This document shows positions 13,785 through 24,984 of a DNA stretch of 64,000 bases, piece by piece; within the stretch, counting starts at the first letter, position 1; the number at the start of each line of letters is the position of its first letter. Both the position numbers and the translations under genes were made by a program. Origin of the DNA: Charina bottae (lineage: Eukaryota; Chordata; Lepidosauria; Squamata; Charinaidae); assembly GCA_023362775.1 (NCBI GenBank), contig JALMGJ010000017.1:22351001-22415000 (forward strand), in the 5' to 3' direction. The notes beneath the pieces were generated by a model. The model searched no databases. It was not told where the DNA came from and saw nothing but the letters and a program-made list of their open reading frames with translations.

Positions 13785-14105
13785 GTAAAGGTTCCCCCCG
13801 CACATTTGTGCAGTCGTGTCTGACTCTAGGGGCCGGTGCTCATCTCCGTTTGTTAGCCAAAGAGCCAGTGTTGTCCGAAGACGCTTCCATGGTCATGTGG
13901 CCAGCATGACGCACGCGGAACGCTGTTACCTACCCACCGAAGTGGTACCTATTAATCTACTTGCATTTGCATGCTTTCAAATTGCTAGGTTGGCAAGAGC
14001 TCACTCCATCACACGGGACTAGGGACTAGGGATTCAAACCTCTGAACTTGTGATCTTCCAATTGACAAGCCTGGTGTCTTACCCGCTGAGCTACCACGCC
14101 CCTTT
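13785..14105 (-). mobile_element. tRNA-derived SINE with BovB-like 3' end
   Basis: On the - strand it begins GGGGCGTGGTAGCTCAGCGG, an A box inside a tRNA-like head, followed by the B box GGTTTGAATCC. Its 3' end carries AGTCAGACACGACTGCAC, which matches the 3' end of the BovB LINE at 26250-26275. A tRNA head plus a BovB tail is the Sauria-SINE arrangement known in squamates. Confidence 0.75.
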
Positions 14106-14241
14106 ATGAGGATAGTGCACCTTAAAAGACAGGTTGAAAGGCCTTTTAAAATGCATTTAAATTCATGCTTTTTCCATTTTGAATTAACTTGCCATGTTTC
14201 TGGTTCATCTCAGTTTTCTTCTTGTATATGTTTTTGTGCAG

Positions 14242-14321
14242 GAAATGATACCACCTGGTTCTCATACAGGCTTTTCTGGATTGCATTTACCTTTCGTTGG
14301 CTTTACCTACACAACAGAAAG
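14242..14321 (+). CDS. CDC42BPB: CDC42BPB window exon 4: AGC hydrophobic motif
   Basis: The exon encodes [20 protein letters not shown] followed by FTYTTE. FVGFTYT is the hydrophobic motif (F-x-x-F-T-Y) typical of DMPK/ROCK/MRCK kinases. Acceptor AG is at 14240-14241 and donor GTAGGT at 14322. It ends in phase 2, splitting a Ser codon (AG|C) with the next exon. Confidence 0.92.
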
Positions 14322-14530
14322 GTAGGTTGAAAAAAAAATAGAATTGCAGTTTAGAAAGCTCACATGGAATGTTTTCTACTCTAGGGATGGTTTTTGCTTT
14401 TTTATGATTAATTTGTATAATACTATCAATGTGCACAATGCTTTACAGAAAAATATGGGAAAAAGAGAGCAGTATTCTATAAAATAAAAAGGAGAGGTAG
14501 GTAAATGGGAGTCAGGGTAGTTACTTACAT

Positions 14531-14615
14531 TGTGTGTGTGTGTGTGTTTGTTTGTTTGTTTGTTTGTTTATTTGGTTCATCAAATTTTGCCACTGCCCAT
14601 CTCCCCCTGGAAGAG
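14531..14615 (-). mobile_element. microsatellite plus LINE 3' tip
   Basis: (GT)n and (TTTG)n at 14531-14572 run into AAATTTTGCCACTGCCCATC and CTCCCCCTGG, the last ~45 bp of the L2/CR1-type LINE. It is a minimal 5'-truncated insertion. Confidence 0.65.
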
Positions 14616-14720
14616 TATTACCATTTAAGCTTAGGATTCATAAGATCCAAGCCCATCAGCTGGTTTCTAAGGTTATAGAATATAACACAATGGTTATTCC
14701 ACCATAGGACAACATGGTTA

Positions 14721-15042
14721 CAATAGCACAGGGCTTTCCAAACTTTTCCCGTTGGCGACACACCAACGGTGGCGCGTGAAAACCTGGAAGTGCCGCGGTG
14801 GCAGCGTGCAAAAACCTGGAAGCGCCGCAGTGGCACGCAAGAACCCGGAAGCGCCGCAACACTTCCAGGTTTCCGCGCACCGCCACCACAGTGCTTTCAG
14901 GTTTTCGCGCAGCGGCGATGGCGTCCTGGTGTGTCGCGCTAAAACCTGGAAGCGCTTCTGGTTTTTTTTGCAACACATCTGGGCCCCGCAGGTGACACAG
15001 TACTGTGTCATGACACACAGTCTGGAAAGCTATGCAATAGCA
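14721..15042 (+). mobile_element. hAT MITE, family B copy 3, with perfect 8-bp TSD
   Basis: The element proper is 14729-15034, flanked by CAATAGCA at 14721-14728 and 15035-15042. Ends are CAGGGCTTTCCAAACTTTTC and, reversed, CATAGCTTTCCAGACTGTG. The interior is repeats of ACCTGGAAGCGCC-type units in both orientations between GACACAC blocks. Confidence 0.9.
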
Positions 15043-15156
15043 AGAAGACAGTGTTTTACCAGGACAATAAGGAGGGAGCGGGAAACCCAACCCACTCTTT
15101 TTTTCCCCCCACATGAGTTCTACTGCTGTGTATTCTTGTTCTTTTTATGTAATAGC

Positions 15157-15240
15157 TCTATATTTATTTATTTATTTATATTTCAAATTTCGTCACCGCC
15201 CATCTTGCACAAAGTGACTCTGGTCAGTCAGGCATGGGGC
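15157..15240 (-). mobile_element. LINE 3' tip fragment
   Basis: (TTTA)n followed by TTTCGTCACCGCCCATCTTG and GTGACTCTGG is the 3' terminus of the L2/CR1-type LINE, about 70 bp. Confidence 0.6.
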
Positions 15241-15299
15241 AAAAAAAAAAAGAAAAAGCTAAGCAATAGATATAAATGTTTAATAGTTCATATCAGGTA

Positions 15300-16080
15300 C
15301 ATGTTCTGAAATGCCCCATTAATGGCTCCTAACTTCAAAGAGAATCCATTATCTGTGAGCTCCAGTCTCACAGCACGTTATACAAGTTATGTGCATAATA
15401 AATAAAACTACTACTACTATTTCTACTATTTATCTAGATTTCCAAGTGACACTTGTTATTTATTTATTCTTTATTAGTTGTTATTGTTTTTTCCACATGA
15501 TACTTGTTATCTGTTGTGTTCATTTCCTTGTACTTCATGTAGCTTAGGGCAGTGTACCTAGTGTGTCCATATCAAATGTTGTCCTCAAACAGTTAAGGGC
15601 TAATGACTATCTCGAGGGTACTCACTGAGCTTCATAGACAGGTATCTTATGGAAGGATGATAGATTGGCTATCCACATGGTGAGCTGCTTATAGAATATT
15701 TTTTTAAGTCTTATGTTTATCTTCATTGGTATATTAAGGGAAATGCTTGCTCTCTGGCAAGCCAAAAGAAATATGAACTAGTTTTCAAGCTGCTGTCATA
15801 GATGCGTATGATGTTAGCAAGCTGAATATATGAACTTGAATCAGATCACTGGCCTGACTCAATCCAGTGCATTGTGTTCTGTCTTTCAAAGATTATCCAG
15901 GTTTTCCTGAGGGTTAAACCTGAGATTATGTTAAAAAATATATGCTATACTCTCCCACATAGAAAGGCAGCCTTCTCCTGTACTCCCTGGGAAATGTTGC
16001 ATGTCATGCTCTTAAAAAGTGAAACATAAAATAGCAAGTGGGAACAGTGGCACTTTATTCTTCTACTTCAAATCCCATTG
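15300..16080. other. intron 4 sequence, no feature recognised
   Basis: No repeat or coding signal that I can support. Confidence 0.45.
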
Positions 16081-16329
16081 GTGTAGAACAGGGCTTTCCA
16101 AAGTTTTTCCCACGGCGACACACCAACCGGCGTTGGTGTGTCACCGCGGGAAAACCCAGAAGTGCCGTCCTTGCAGCAGCGCGCAAAAACCCGGAAGCGC
16201 TGCTGCCGCTTTCAGGTTTTACACGCTGCAGTTGGTGTGTCGCCGTGGGAAAACCCAGAAGCGCTGATGATGTGTGTGGCGACACACTTTTGTGTCGCGA
16301 CCCACAGTTTGGAAAGCTCTGGTGTAGAA
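16081..16329 (+). mobile_element. hAT MITE, family B copy 4, with perfect 8-bp TSD
   Basis: The element proper is 16089-16321, flanked by GTGTAGAA at 16081-16088 and 16322-16329. Ends are CAGGGCTTTCCAAAGTTTTT and, reversed, CAGAGCTTTCCAAACTGTG. Its interior closely resembles copy 6 at 54259. It sits 217 bp upstream of exon 5. Confidence 0.9.
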
Positions 16330-16546
16330 GTTATTGCTGCTACTTCCTTCCCAATAAGCTTTCCTATGTGGGGTTGGAGTGAGAAAAAGCAGATTGCTGT
16401 TTACTTGCCAGCTCACTCAGTAGGTGAACATTTCTGTTATATAAACTTAAGAACTGTTTTCTGATTCTATTGAATTTCCAACAGGAAGTTGCTGTTTAAG
16501 GTTGAACATGTTAATTAATGTGTGTACTGATGATTTTGGGTCTCAG

Positions 16547-16713
16547 CTGTTTCTCTGATAGAGGCTCACTAAAAAGTGTAATGCAGTCCAGTAGCATAAC
16601 CAAAGATGAGGATGTTCAACGTGACCTGGAGAATAGCTTGCAAATAGAGGCATATGAGAGGAGAATACGAAGACTGGAACAGGAAAAGCTGGAACTGAGT
16701 AGGAAGTTGCAAG
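16547..16713 (+). CDS. CDC42BPB: CDC42BPB window exon 5: linker and start of coiled coil
   Basis: Acceptor AG is at 16545-16546 and donor GTATAC at 16714. The exon reads [36 protein letters not shown] and then [15 protein letters not shown]. The SDRGSLK and [10 protein letters not shown] segments distinguish MRCK-beta from alpha. The heptad-like Leu/Ile pattern marks the beginning of the coiled coil that drives multimerisation. Confidence 0.94.
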
Positions 16714-16806
16714 GTATACCTTCTCATTGGCCTTCTGATATTCCATGTGGTGGAGTAATATAATACGTTATCATTTCTAAACATTATGTTTTTCATTCAA
16801 TTTAAG

Positions 16807-16926
16807 AATCCACCCAGGCTCTTCAGTCCCTTCATGGTTCTGCTCGCCTAACAGTGAACACGAATAGGGATAAAGAAATAAAAAAGCTAAATGAGGAAAT
16901 TGAGCGCTTGAAACATAAAATAGCAG
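16807..16926 (+). CDS. CDC42BPB: CDC42BPB window exon 6: coiled coil
   Basis: The exon encodes [14 protein letters not shown], then [20 protein letters not shown]. It is only 93 bp downstream of exon 5. Acceptor AG is at 16805-16806 and donor GTACGT at 16927. Phases are 2 bases in and 1 base out, consistent with both neighbours. Confidence 0.93.
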
Positions 16927-17162
16927 GTACGTTTTGGCATATATTAATAAACCCAGTAATAAAGTCCTAATCTGTGCTGTGCACTTTAAAAGGTGAGCCT
17001 CAGTTATTTTTCTGTGGGCTCTTTCATATGGCTAGCAAGTTGGTTCATATTGTGAATTTGTAAAAAAATTACATTCAAATACTGTTTGGGGTATTTGTAG
17101 AAGCTGCCACATAAAGTAGCATTTACATTTTTAAAAACAAAAGTGTGTGTGTATATATACAT

Positions 17163-17198
<36 letters not shown>

Positions 17199-18422
17199 AT
17201 TCTCCCTTTGTGAGAATGCAAGTAGTTGATAAAGATTTGCTTAGATCAGGGTGGGCAAGTTGTAACTCCAAGGATATCCCAGGGAAATAGCTGCCTTAAG
17301 TGTTGCAGATGCTTATGGTAACCATAGCAGGCTGTCTTGAGGGGTCTTTTGGCAGAATGAATGCCAAATGCCACTCCAAAGCTTTTAAGGCACCAATTTC
17401 ACCTCTTCAAATATGCAAAGAGGGGAAAGGATCCAAACATTTCAGCCTCACTCCCTCCAGTGAAGTCCTAATCTCACACCCATGCCTTCTGTAGCCCCCA
17501 GTCCCAAGAGAATGCCTTTCGTGACTTAATCTTTAAAAAACTATTTTCCATAACTGTATTATTTTTTAAAGAAGAAGTAATGTGAGAGGCCCGTGGTTTA
17601 ATATGGGCTTGCTTACATTAATGGTGCTGAGAACCATCAATCTTAGCTCAGATTATTTAAATAATCTCCATCTTCACATCTACTGCTGCTTGTTTGCAGC
17701 AGTGTTAATTAGGTATCTGTATTATTTGTCTAAACTTCCTTATTTGAGCTACATAGGAGGAGGAGAGCTTATGGCTGTTAATGTGTTAGTTCGAAAAGGC
17801 GCTACCAGGCACCTCCTGGTTATTGTTTCTGAATTTTCATTGTTTGTGGAACTAGAACTTGTCTCAGATGCATCTTGGTCAAGGGAGAAAATGAACAAGG
17901 TCCATGTAATACTATATTAACACAATAAATGTTATGTAATGCTTTATGTATTACGTATTTTAAGCAGGATCTATGATTGTTCTGAGATTGTAGATGGGCT
18001 GCAGTTGAAGCAGTGTAGACTAGTCCTCAAGCCATTGGAGGAAGATTGAATCAGAGGCATGTGGCTCTTGCTATTCTACAAATTGTTCTTTGTGTAATAG
18101 CAACCATTTTATGCCATACCTATATAGTACAGTAGTCTGGATTTTCTGTGCTTTCTACTCTGCTAATTAATCTGTCAGTGTATCAAGATTAATAGTCAGA
18201 GAAGACTTAGCTAATGTTTTTTTTCATTTTGTAAAATGCTTTTTTTTAAATGTGCATCACTTCTGTAGAAAAAGCCATAGTTGTGAATTTTGATTAAAAT
18301 CCGATTGTTAATCCCCCAGACTTTAGAAAATAATCATTTTAATTTAAGGGTCTTAAATGATTTTTTTCCCCATAGCTACTTGCAGATGAAGTATAATTAT
18401 GTACTTTTTCAAATAAGCTTCC
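16927..18422. other. intron 6 sequence with (GT/CA)n
   Basis: Plain intron. A (GT)n-(TA)n-(CA)n microsatellite occupies 17142-17195. The string at 17246 resembles a hAT terminus, but no second end was found. Confidence 0.5.
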
Positions 18423-18705
18423 TGTGGAGAGCCAGTTTGGTGTAGTGGTTAAGGTGCTGGCCTAGAAACCTGGAGACTAGGACTTCTAGTCCCGCCTTAG
18501 GCATGAAAGCCGGCTGGGTGACTTTGGGCCAGTTACTCTCTCTCAGCCCAACCCACCTCACAGGGTTGTTGTTGTGGGGAAAATAGAAGGCAGGAGTATT
18601 AGGTATGTTTGCTACCTTGATATATAATATAAAATATATAAAAACAGGTGGGATAATAATAACAGCAGCAGCAGCAACAACAACACCACTCATCAATTTC
18701 CTTTT
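18423..18705 (+). mobile_element. tRNA-derived SINE, complete
   Basis: Starts GAGAGCCAGTTTGGTGTAGT GGTTAAG, continues GAAAGCCGGCTGGGTGACTT, then CCAACCCACCTCACAGGG and ends with an AAAACAGGTGGGATAATAAT tail into (CAG/CAA)n. It is the best-preserved copy of this SINE in the window. Confidence 0.85.
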
Positions 18706-18757
18706 AGTTATATTCTAGAACTTCTAGAGGTTTTTTTAAAAAAATAAAGACCAATGC

Positions 18758-19136
18758 TACACGTAGTCCTCAACTTACGACCACAATAGGGACTGGAAAA
18801 TTTGTTGCTAAGCGGTGTGGTCATTAAATCACGTGACCACACCCGATTTTATGACATTTTTTGCAGCAGTTGTTAAGTGAGTCACACGGTTCTCTATTGA
18901 TTCTGCTTGACCGAAGCCGGCTGGGAAGGTCGCAAATGGCGATCACGATGCTGCAACTCCCATAAATGCATGCCAGTTACCAAGCACCCAAATTTTGATC
19001 ACGTGACCACGGGAACGCTGCAACAGTCATAAGTGCGAGGAGCGGTTGCAAGTCACTTTTTTCAGCACCATTCAGCACCACTGTAACTTCGAACGGTCGC
19101 TAAACGAATGGTCGTAAGTTGAGGACTACCTGTGTA
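18758..19136. mobile_element. Tc1/mariner-type MITE with TA target duplication
   Basis: The element is 18760-19134 with TA at 18758-18759 and 19135-19136. Its ends are near-palindromic: CACGTAGTCCTCAACTTACG against reversed CACAGGTAGTCCTCAACTTA. The interior has several GATCACGTGACCAC stretches and no coding capacity. The terminal sequence and TA duplication fit the mariner/Tigger-like MITEs known in squamates. Confidence 0.8.
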
Positions 19137-19185
19137 GCATATATAACATACATATAGATGCTTGTTTTTGTATTTTGGGTGGATC

Positions 19186-19221
19186 TCCCTCCCTCCCTCC
19201 CTCCCTCCCTCCCTCCCTCCC

Positions 19222-19305
<84 letters not shown>
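19186..19305. repeat. (CCCT)n then (CTTT)n compound microsatellite
   Basis: (CCCT)n at 19186-19223 is followed without interruption by about 20 CTTT units at 19224-19305. It is a pure pyrimidine tract of about 120 bases, able to form triplex (H-DNA). Confidence 0.95.
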
Positions 19306-19686
19306 ATTTTTATCTTTAAATGTTTCCAGTTCGTGTTAGTGTAAAAGATTGAATATAAATAAACTTTTGATTAAATCTCTGATGGCAAGAAGATTAAGTT
19401 GAGCTAGAGATGACTGAGGGATGGGGCCTTCATTGCTTAGCTTAATTTCTTGTTTCTTCGTGTAACCTCTGTACCATGCATTGGCCTTGGATTATTTCCT
19501 TCCTCTTCCTTGTCAAAAATATTCCATATAATTCAGTAGGAATTCAAAGAGTGGCAGTAATAGGATTTTACCAGTGTGTGTGGTAACAGGGAAGAATTGT
19601 GGTCCAATTTAAATTGTTCGCCTTAACAGAGAGAAAAGTAGAATTGTTTCTCTATCTTCTGTGAAAAAAAACTTCCCTGTTCATAG

Positions 19687-19820
19687 ATTCAAATAGGTTA
19701 GAACGGCAGCTTGAAGATGCAGTGACATTGCGACAGGAACATGAAGATTCCACCCACAAATTAAAAGGCCTTGAAAAGCAATGCAGGATACTAAGGCAGG
19801 AGAAGGAAGATCTTCATAAG
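19687..19820 (+). CDS. CDC42BPB: CDC42BPB window exon 7: coiled coil
   Basis: The exon encodes [20 protein letters not shown], then [20 protein letters not shown]. It is a charged coiled coil without Pro or Gly breaks. Acceptor AG is at 19685-19686 and donor GTATTG at 19821. It ends in phase 0. Confidence 0.93.
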
Positions 19821-20493
19821 GTATTGATTGTAGAAAATGCTTCATTGAAGTGAGATATGTGTTGCCTAGGAAATAGAGGTGTAAAAATCTGGTCTGGCCA
19901 GCCAGGCAACATAGTTTAAGAATGGTTATTACTAAAATATGCTACTTGTCATATTCATACCATGTACTTTTCTTCCAGAGCATGGGATTAATATATTTCA
20001 TCATTATAGGAAGTCTGTAAAATAGACATGTCAGTATTTTTCAGGGTAAATTAAGTCAGCAGCCTTCATGGCTGAATAGAGAGTAATCGGGATCCAGGCC
20101 TTACTAATCTAGGCTTCTCTAGCTGCTCCATCATATTTACTTAGTAAATATTAGTACCCCAACTAATGGAATGAGGTGCAAGGTTTATTTAAAGTGGGCT
20201 TTTTTATGCAAAAATGAAAAATATATACATAAGGAATTTGTCACTACATAAGGTAAAATACTGTATTCTGCAGTTGCCAACAGGACATTTTATGCTGTAG
20301 TATCATAGCCATAAATATAGTTTCTTATCCATGAACAACAGCTTCCACATTTCATTAACTTTCTGTTACTTCCTCTGCTGCTTTCTTCCCCACATAAAAG
20401 CCAATTTAGAGTTACACTTCAATTGTAGATTAAACTGAATGTATATTTTGTATATATTTTTGTATAAGCAAAACCTGTACTACATAATTAATG

Positions 20494-20699
20494 TAGTGGT
20501 GTACAAAATGTTTTGAATTCAAAATTTTATTCTGACCTGACCAGACCTCAGTCACTTCAAGCTCAGAACATTTCTGCTAATACCAGAACAGTGTCTAAAT
20601 GCTTTTGGTAAGGCTGAAACAGCCTGTTTCAAATTCAAAATGGGACGTGTGGGGTTTAGAATGGGATGTTTTAGGCTCAGAATATTTGGCACACCACTA
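20494..20699. mobile_element. probable small hAT-like MITE
   Basis: Ends are TAGTGGTGTACAAAATGTT and, reversed, TAGTGGTGTGCCAAATATTC. The 206-bp interior is itself partly inverted (TCAAATTCAAAATGGGA). I could not confirm a clean 8-bp target duplication, so the class is tentative. Confidence 0.5.
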
Positions 20700-20705
20700 A
20701 TTGTA

Positions 20706-20915
20706 GTGTTTGGATGGGATATACCACTTGGGAATTCCAGGGCTATAGGCTGGACTTGGAAGTCAAAAAAACATCCTAGATGGAGGAAGTGGCAAACCAC
20801 TTCCTTAACCAAGCTAAAAAACCTGTACAGATGCAATCACAGAGACACACTTGTTGCCCAAAGTTACAAAAGGATGCCTATGCTTGGGCTAGAGGAATCT
20901 CATGAAGGCCAAGGG
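20706..20915 (+). mobile_element. 5S-rRNA-derived SINE fragment
   Basis: Begins TTGGATGGGATATACCACTT, which corresponds to the 3' part of 5S rRNA (TTGGATGGGAGACC), then GGAATTCCAGGGCTATAG and AGTGGCAAACCACTTCC. These are body motifs of the 5S-derived SINEs of amniotes. Confidence 0.6.
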
Positions 20916-21235
20916 TCTAACTAAAAAACCATGTACATAAGTACCCTAAGATATATCCTGTCTTTAATCCCAGTGAGAAAGGGGGAGCTACTAAACAGCT
21001 ATACAAGCTCCTGTGTAATCTCTAGAGAATGGATGTTCACCAACAGTAAAGCCTTTGCTTTTTTCTTATCCCATGGCTCATGGGAACAATTGTCCTTTTG
21101 CCAGGAATTGCAGCAGAACCTTGCAATTTATGATCTTTTTCTGCTCCTGGGAAGGAAAGGATCCACACCAAATGCAAGTGGAGAGTGAAAGCAGCAACCA
21201 CAGAAGAATAAAACAATATTTACTGTTGTTTTCTT

Positions 21236-21440
21236 TGAAGATGGAGGAGAAAAAGAAGAGGAGAGAAGGAAATAGAACAAAGAATGAAAGATGTGAGAAG
21301 GGAGGAAAGATAAGGAAGAGAGAAAGAATTAATCAGATGATGCTAGGTACAGTGTATAAATGGGATGAGTAGAAGATAGGAGAAGAAAGGGGAAACAAAT
21401 TTAAAAAGGCTGGAAAGAAAAGAGGAAAAAGAGAGAAAAA
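21236..21440. repeat. purine-rich (GA-rich) tract
   Basis: Almost only A and G over about 200 bases on the + strand, with no fixed repeat unit. It may be a decayed GAA/GGA microsatellite. Confidence 0.6.
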
Positions 21441-21683
21441 TTAAAAATGAATATATAGTATATTGGGTATATCAAGCTGGTGATGTAATATGAACATTCT
21501 ATCAAAATGTTCTTAATACGCTGAGGATAGGAGGAAGAGGCAAAGTCACACCCCCAAAGTTGTCAGGGTATATTTGTAGTATGCTTCTGTACACTTTGCT
21601 AGAGTGCTATTTGATGTTAACTAAATATAACTTAAAGCTCAGAGTATAGCTTTTAAACTGGTTTGGACTTTTCCTTTCACTAG

Positions 21684-21926
21684 CAACTCCTTGAGGCATC
21701 TGAAAGATTAAAGACACAGTCCAAAGAATTAAAGGATGCTCACCAACAAAGAAAGCTAGCAATGCAGGAGTTCTCAGAGCTGAATGAGAGGATGGCAGAC
21801 TTGCGTTCTCACAAGCAGAAACTCTCTCGACAGCTCCGTGACAAAGAGGAAGAAGTGGAAGTGATCATGCAGAAAACAGACTCTGTGAGACAAGAAATGC
21901 GTAAATTGGAAAAAGCAAGGAAAGAG
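21684..21926 (+). CDS. CDC42BPB: CDC42BPB window exon 8: coiled coil
   Basis: This 81-codon exon encodes [20 protein letters not shown], then [20 protein letters not shown], then [11 protein letters not shown] and [10 protein letters not shown]. Acceptor AG is at 21682-21683. The donor GTAGCT at 21927 departs from the GTRAGT consensus, so splicing here may be weaker. The exon is phase 0 at both ends. Confidence 0.93.
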
Positions 21927-23100
21927 GTAGCTCAGTAGGGTGTTTGAGAATCATGGATTTTTACTGATACTGATACTTGGAAAAGTTAGTGTGACTTGGT
22001 TTGCAGATACACCCAACTGTTTAATTTTCTTGTGAAATTCTTTCCAACACTTCTACTTTGGAAGGTTATATGGAAAAATGAAAGTATGAAGTAGCTGCTG
22101 TATGGATACAGTCCATTGTAATGTTTACATTCATAGCCGTTTTCCGGATTACAGTTTTACCGTTTACCTCCCTCACCCCACCCCACCTCACATCTCTGTA
22201 ATGGGGAATAAGGTACTTTTATTGCTAGAATTTCTATTTAGTCATAAAGATATCATAGTTTTCCATTCTTTATACTGATTTTTCCTACATATCTCAAACC
22301 ATTTATTTATTTTCAAAACGTAAGTATAGAATAGGGGCATAAGTTGGCTATAAAAGTACTCTAATTTAGATCTCAGTGAAATGGTTAAGACATGGTAGAA
22401 ACCACAAAAATGAAAAGACATGACAAAACATTTTTTTTGAAGTTTCAGAAGTAAATTATGAGAATATCTGATTGTATTGATCTGTTTTTACACTCTATTC
22501 TCCTTTTCCTGTAAGTCTCGTGGTTTGGACTTCATCTTATTTTTGAGTATTTTGTACAGCAGCAAGTCCTCTTGATGTTCTAGAATTAATAATGGCTAAG
22601 CTCAAGTTGTTTCTATAATTAGACCTATTTTTCTTTTTATAGCTAGAAACACAACTTGAAGATGCACTAGCAGAAGTATCAAAAGAGCGCAAACTTAGAG
22701 AATATAGCGAGAAAGCATCTAAGCAGCTGGAAAATGAACTGGAAACACTAAAGGTGACAATATGTTATAAAAGACTAAGTCATCTGAGAGTTACTTTACT
22801 TGGGAAGAACAAGGAGTGTGGGTGTTTAATATACTCCATTTTACAGTTGAAAACCATCTACATTCTAAAATTCAGCTTGTTAGAAAACTCAATACAATTA
22901 CTATTCATGAGTTTATATTCATATTGAAACCCTCTAAATCTGAATTTGCATCATATGTGTTTTATTTGTAGTCCGTTGCATATATTAGGCTTTCCAACAT
23001 ATTAGGGTAGGTGGTAATGCTCCCAGTCTCAAAGTGGAAAATTGTTCTTATAGGAGTATATTAAAAAAAAAACCTCACCTCATGTCTTATATACTTGACC
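21927..23100. other. introns 8 and 9 sequence around exon 9
   Basis: Except for exon 9 (22643-22753), nothing is recognised here. Confidence 0.5.
22643..22753 (+). CDS. CDC42BPB: CDC42BPB window exon 9: coiled coil
   Basis: This 37-codon exon encodes [20 protein letters not shown] and then [11 protein letters not shown]. Acceptor AG is at 22641-22642 and donor GTGACA at 22754. It is a symmetrical phase-0 exon, so skipping it would keep the frame. Confidence 0.93.
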
Positions 23101-23102
23101 AG

Positions 23103-24680
23103 TTACCTACATTTTATTTATTTATTTTTTCAATTTCAACTCACCATGTGACTCCAGGCATCTTAACAAAAAACTAATCACAGCAAACTGTTAACCAAAG
23201 AAATAAAACCATATTGTTCCACAGGGAATTTATACATTCAAACATTTAAAATGGGTCCACACAGCCTCGTGACCCAGTCCCTGGGAGAACAGCCTGGTCT
23301 TCAAGTCTTTCAAAAGGCGGTTGGGATCATCCAGATCTTTCTGGGAATGCTCTTCCATAGAGGATAGGCATGGTGACAGAGAAGACACAACTCCTGGGTC
23401 CCATAAAATGAGGCTGCGTAATAGATAGGACCCAGAGCACACCAACCCTATCAGATGGGCACAGGTAATTGGAGACAGGTGGTCTAAGGAATAGCTAGCT
23501 CTGTGACATGATGGGTTTTATAGGTGATCACCAGCATCTTGAATATACCCGGAAGCACACCGGTAACTGATGGATGATCCACCCATAACTACTCATGCCA
23601 GTATATTCTGGAACCACTGTAGCTTCTAAGCAGTCTTCAAGAACAGCCCCATATGAAGGGCATTGCAGAAATCCAGAGAAGAGGTGACTGAGGTGTGACC
23701 AACTGTAAGACCACATGATCCTGGAATGGATGTAATTGGCACACAAGATGGATTTATGCAAAGGATCTCCTAACCGCAGCTACCATTTGCTCTTCGAGTA
23801 GAAGCCAAGAGTCAAGGAGGGGCTCAAATTGTTCACCAGTTCTGTCTGGGGCAGTGCAACCTCATCCAGAAGCAACATTAGAAGGTGTCTATATCCAGGT
23901 AGCCCGAAATCCATAGCTGTGTAATCTTGCTAGGCTTGAACTAAGCCTGTTTCTCCCCATCTAGCCTCTAGACACTGAGATAGAAACTTGAGAGTATTGC
24001 TTGGCTGGCCTAGAGTTTAGATGTATAGCTGGGTGTCATCAGTGTACTGATGATACGTAAACCCATACCAACAGTAACCTCAACCAGCATCTTCATGTAG
24101 GCAATAAATAGGAATGAGGAGAGAATTGAGCCTTGAGGCAGCCAACAAAGCTAGGCCCTTGGGCTAGATCTCTCCGCCAACATCAACTGGAACCAGTCTT
24201 GGAGGAAGGAAGAGAACCATCACAACACCCTGCTCTCCACTCCCAACCCTCTGTGCAAGTCCAGAAGCATCGCATGATAGATAGTATCAAAGTCCATCCT
24301 GATCCTGTCATACATCATCTCCAAGTGTGATCAGTGCTGTATCAGTACCATGCCCAGGCCTGAAACTTGAAGGGGTTTAGATAATCCACTTCCTCCAGGC
24401 CCCTCTGAAGCTGTAGGCCAGTCACCTTCTCTTCCCCAAATATGGGAGGGTGGAGACAGATCAGATATACTCTAGCACCATTAGGTCCAGGGGTGATTTC
24501 TTGAAGAGGGGACAGAGGGACTTCTGCCTCCTTAAGTGCAAGTAGAAACACCTTTTCACTTGAAGATGAATGTACCATCATTTGGACCTAACTACACATT
24601 GTCTCTTGGGGGGCCTTAACCAGCAAGGAGGGACTTGGATCTATACAGGTGGCCATGCTTATGACCCCAAGGACACAACA
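23103..24680 (-). mobile_element. old L2/CR1-type LINE, heavily decayed
   Basis: The reverse strand follows the same order of blocks as the copy at 48378-51450. These are the (TAAA)n tail, the 3' UTR, the region around GTGCAGCACCC, the YADD region (complement of CAGTGTACTGATGATACG near 24045), and the CTCCAAGTG/TTGAAGGGG region. It ends in the CAGCAAGGAGGGACTTGG block near 24625. Stops and indels are frequent, so it is an older subfamily. Confidence 0.75.
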
Positions 24681-24926
24681 TGTCAAAACGTGACATGTAG
24701 CTTATTTATTTATTATTTATTATTTAAATTTATATTACCTTATGGGATTTCCTTGAGAGGTTTAAAACAGAATAGATAAAATCCCATAAACTACATAATG
24801 AGCTGCATGGACGCTGTTGCTACAGGAAAAAATAATAAGGCAGTTATGTGACAGATTTCATGTGCTTCAACCCAGAACAATCCTCTTAGTCCATGATTTT
24901 ATTGTAATTTCCTATATATATATATA

Positions 24927-24984
<58 letters not shown>

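Noticed and set aside
13990..14105. tRNA gene on the - strand (A and B boxes present)
   Set aside because: The tRNA-like part is the head of a SINE with a BovB-type tail. The cloverleaf is degenerate.
17246..17420. CAGGGTGGGCAAGTTGTAAC, resembling a hAT terminus
   Set aside because: No matching second terminus or target duplication was found, so it is at most a decayed fragment.
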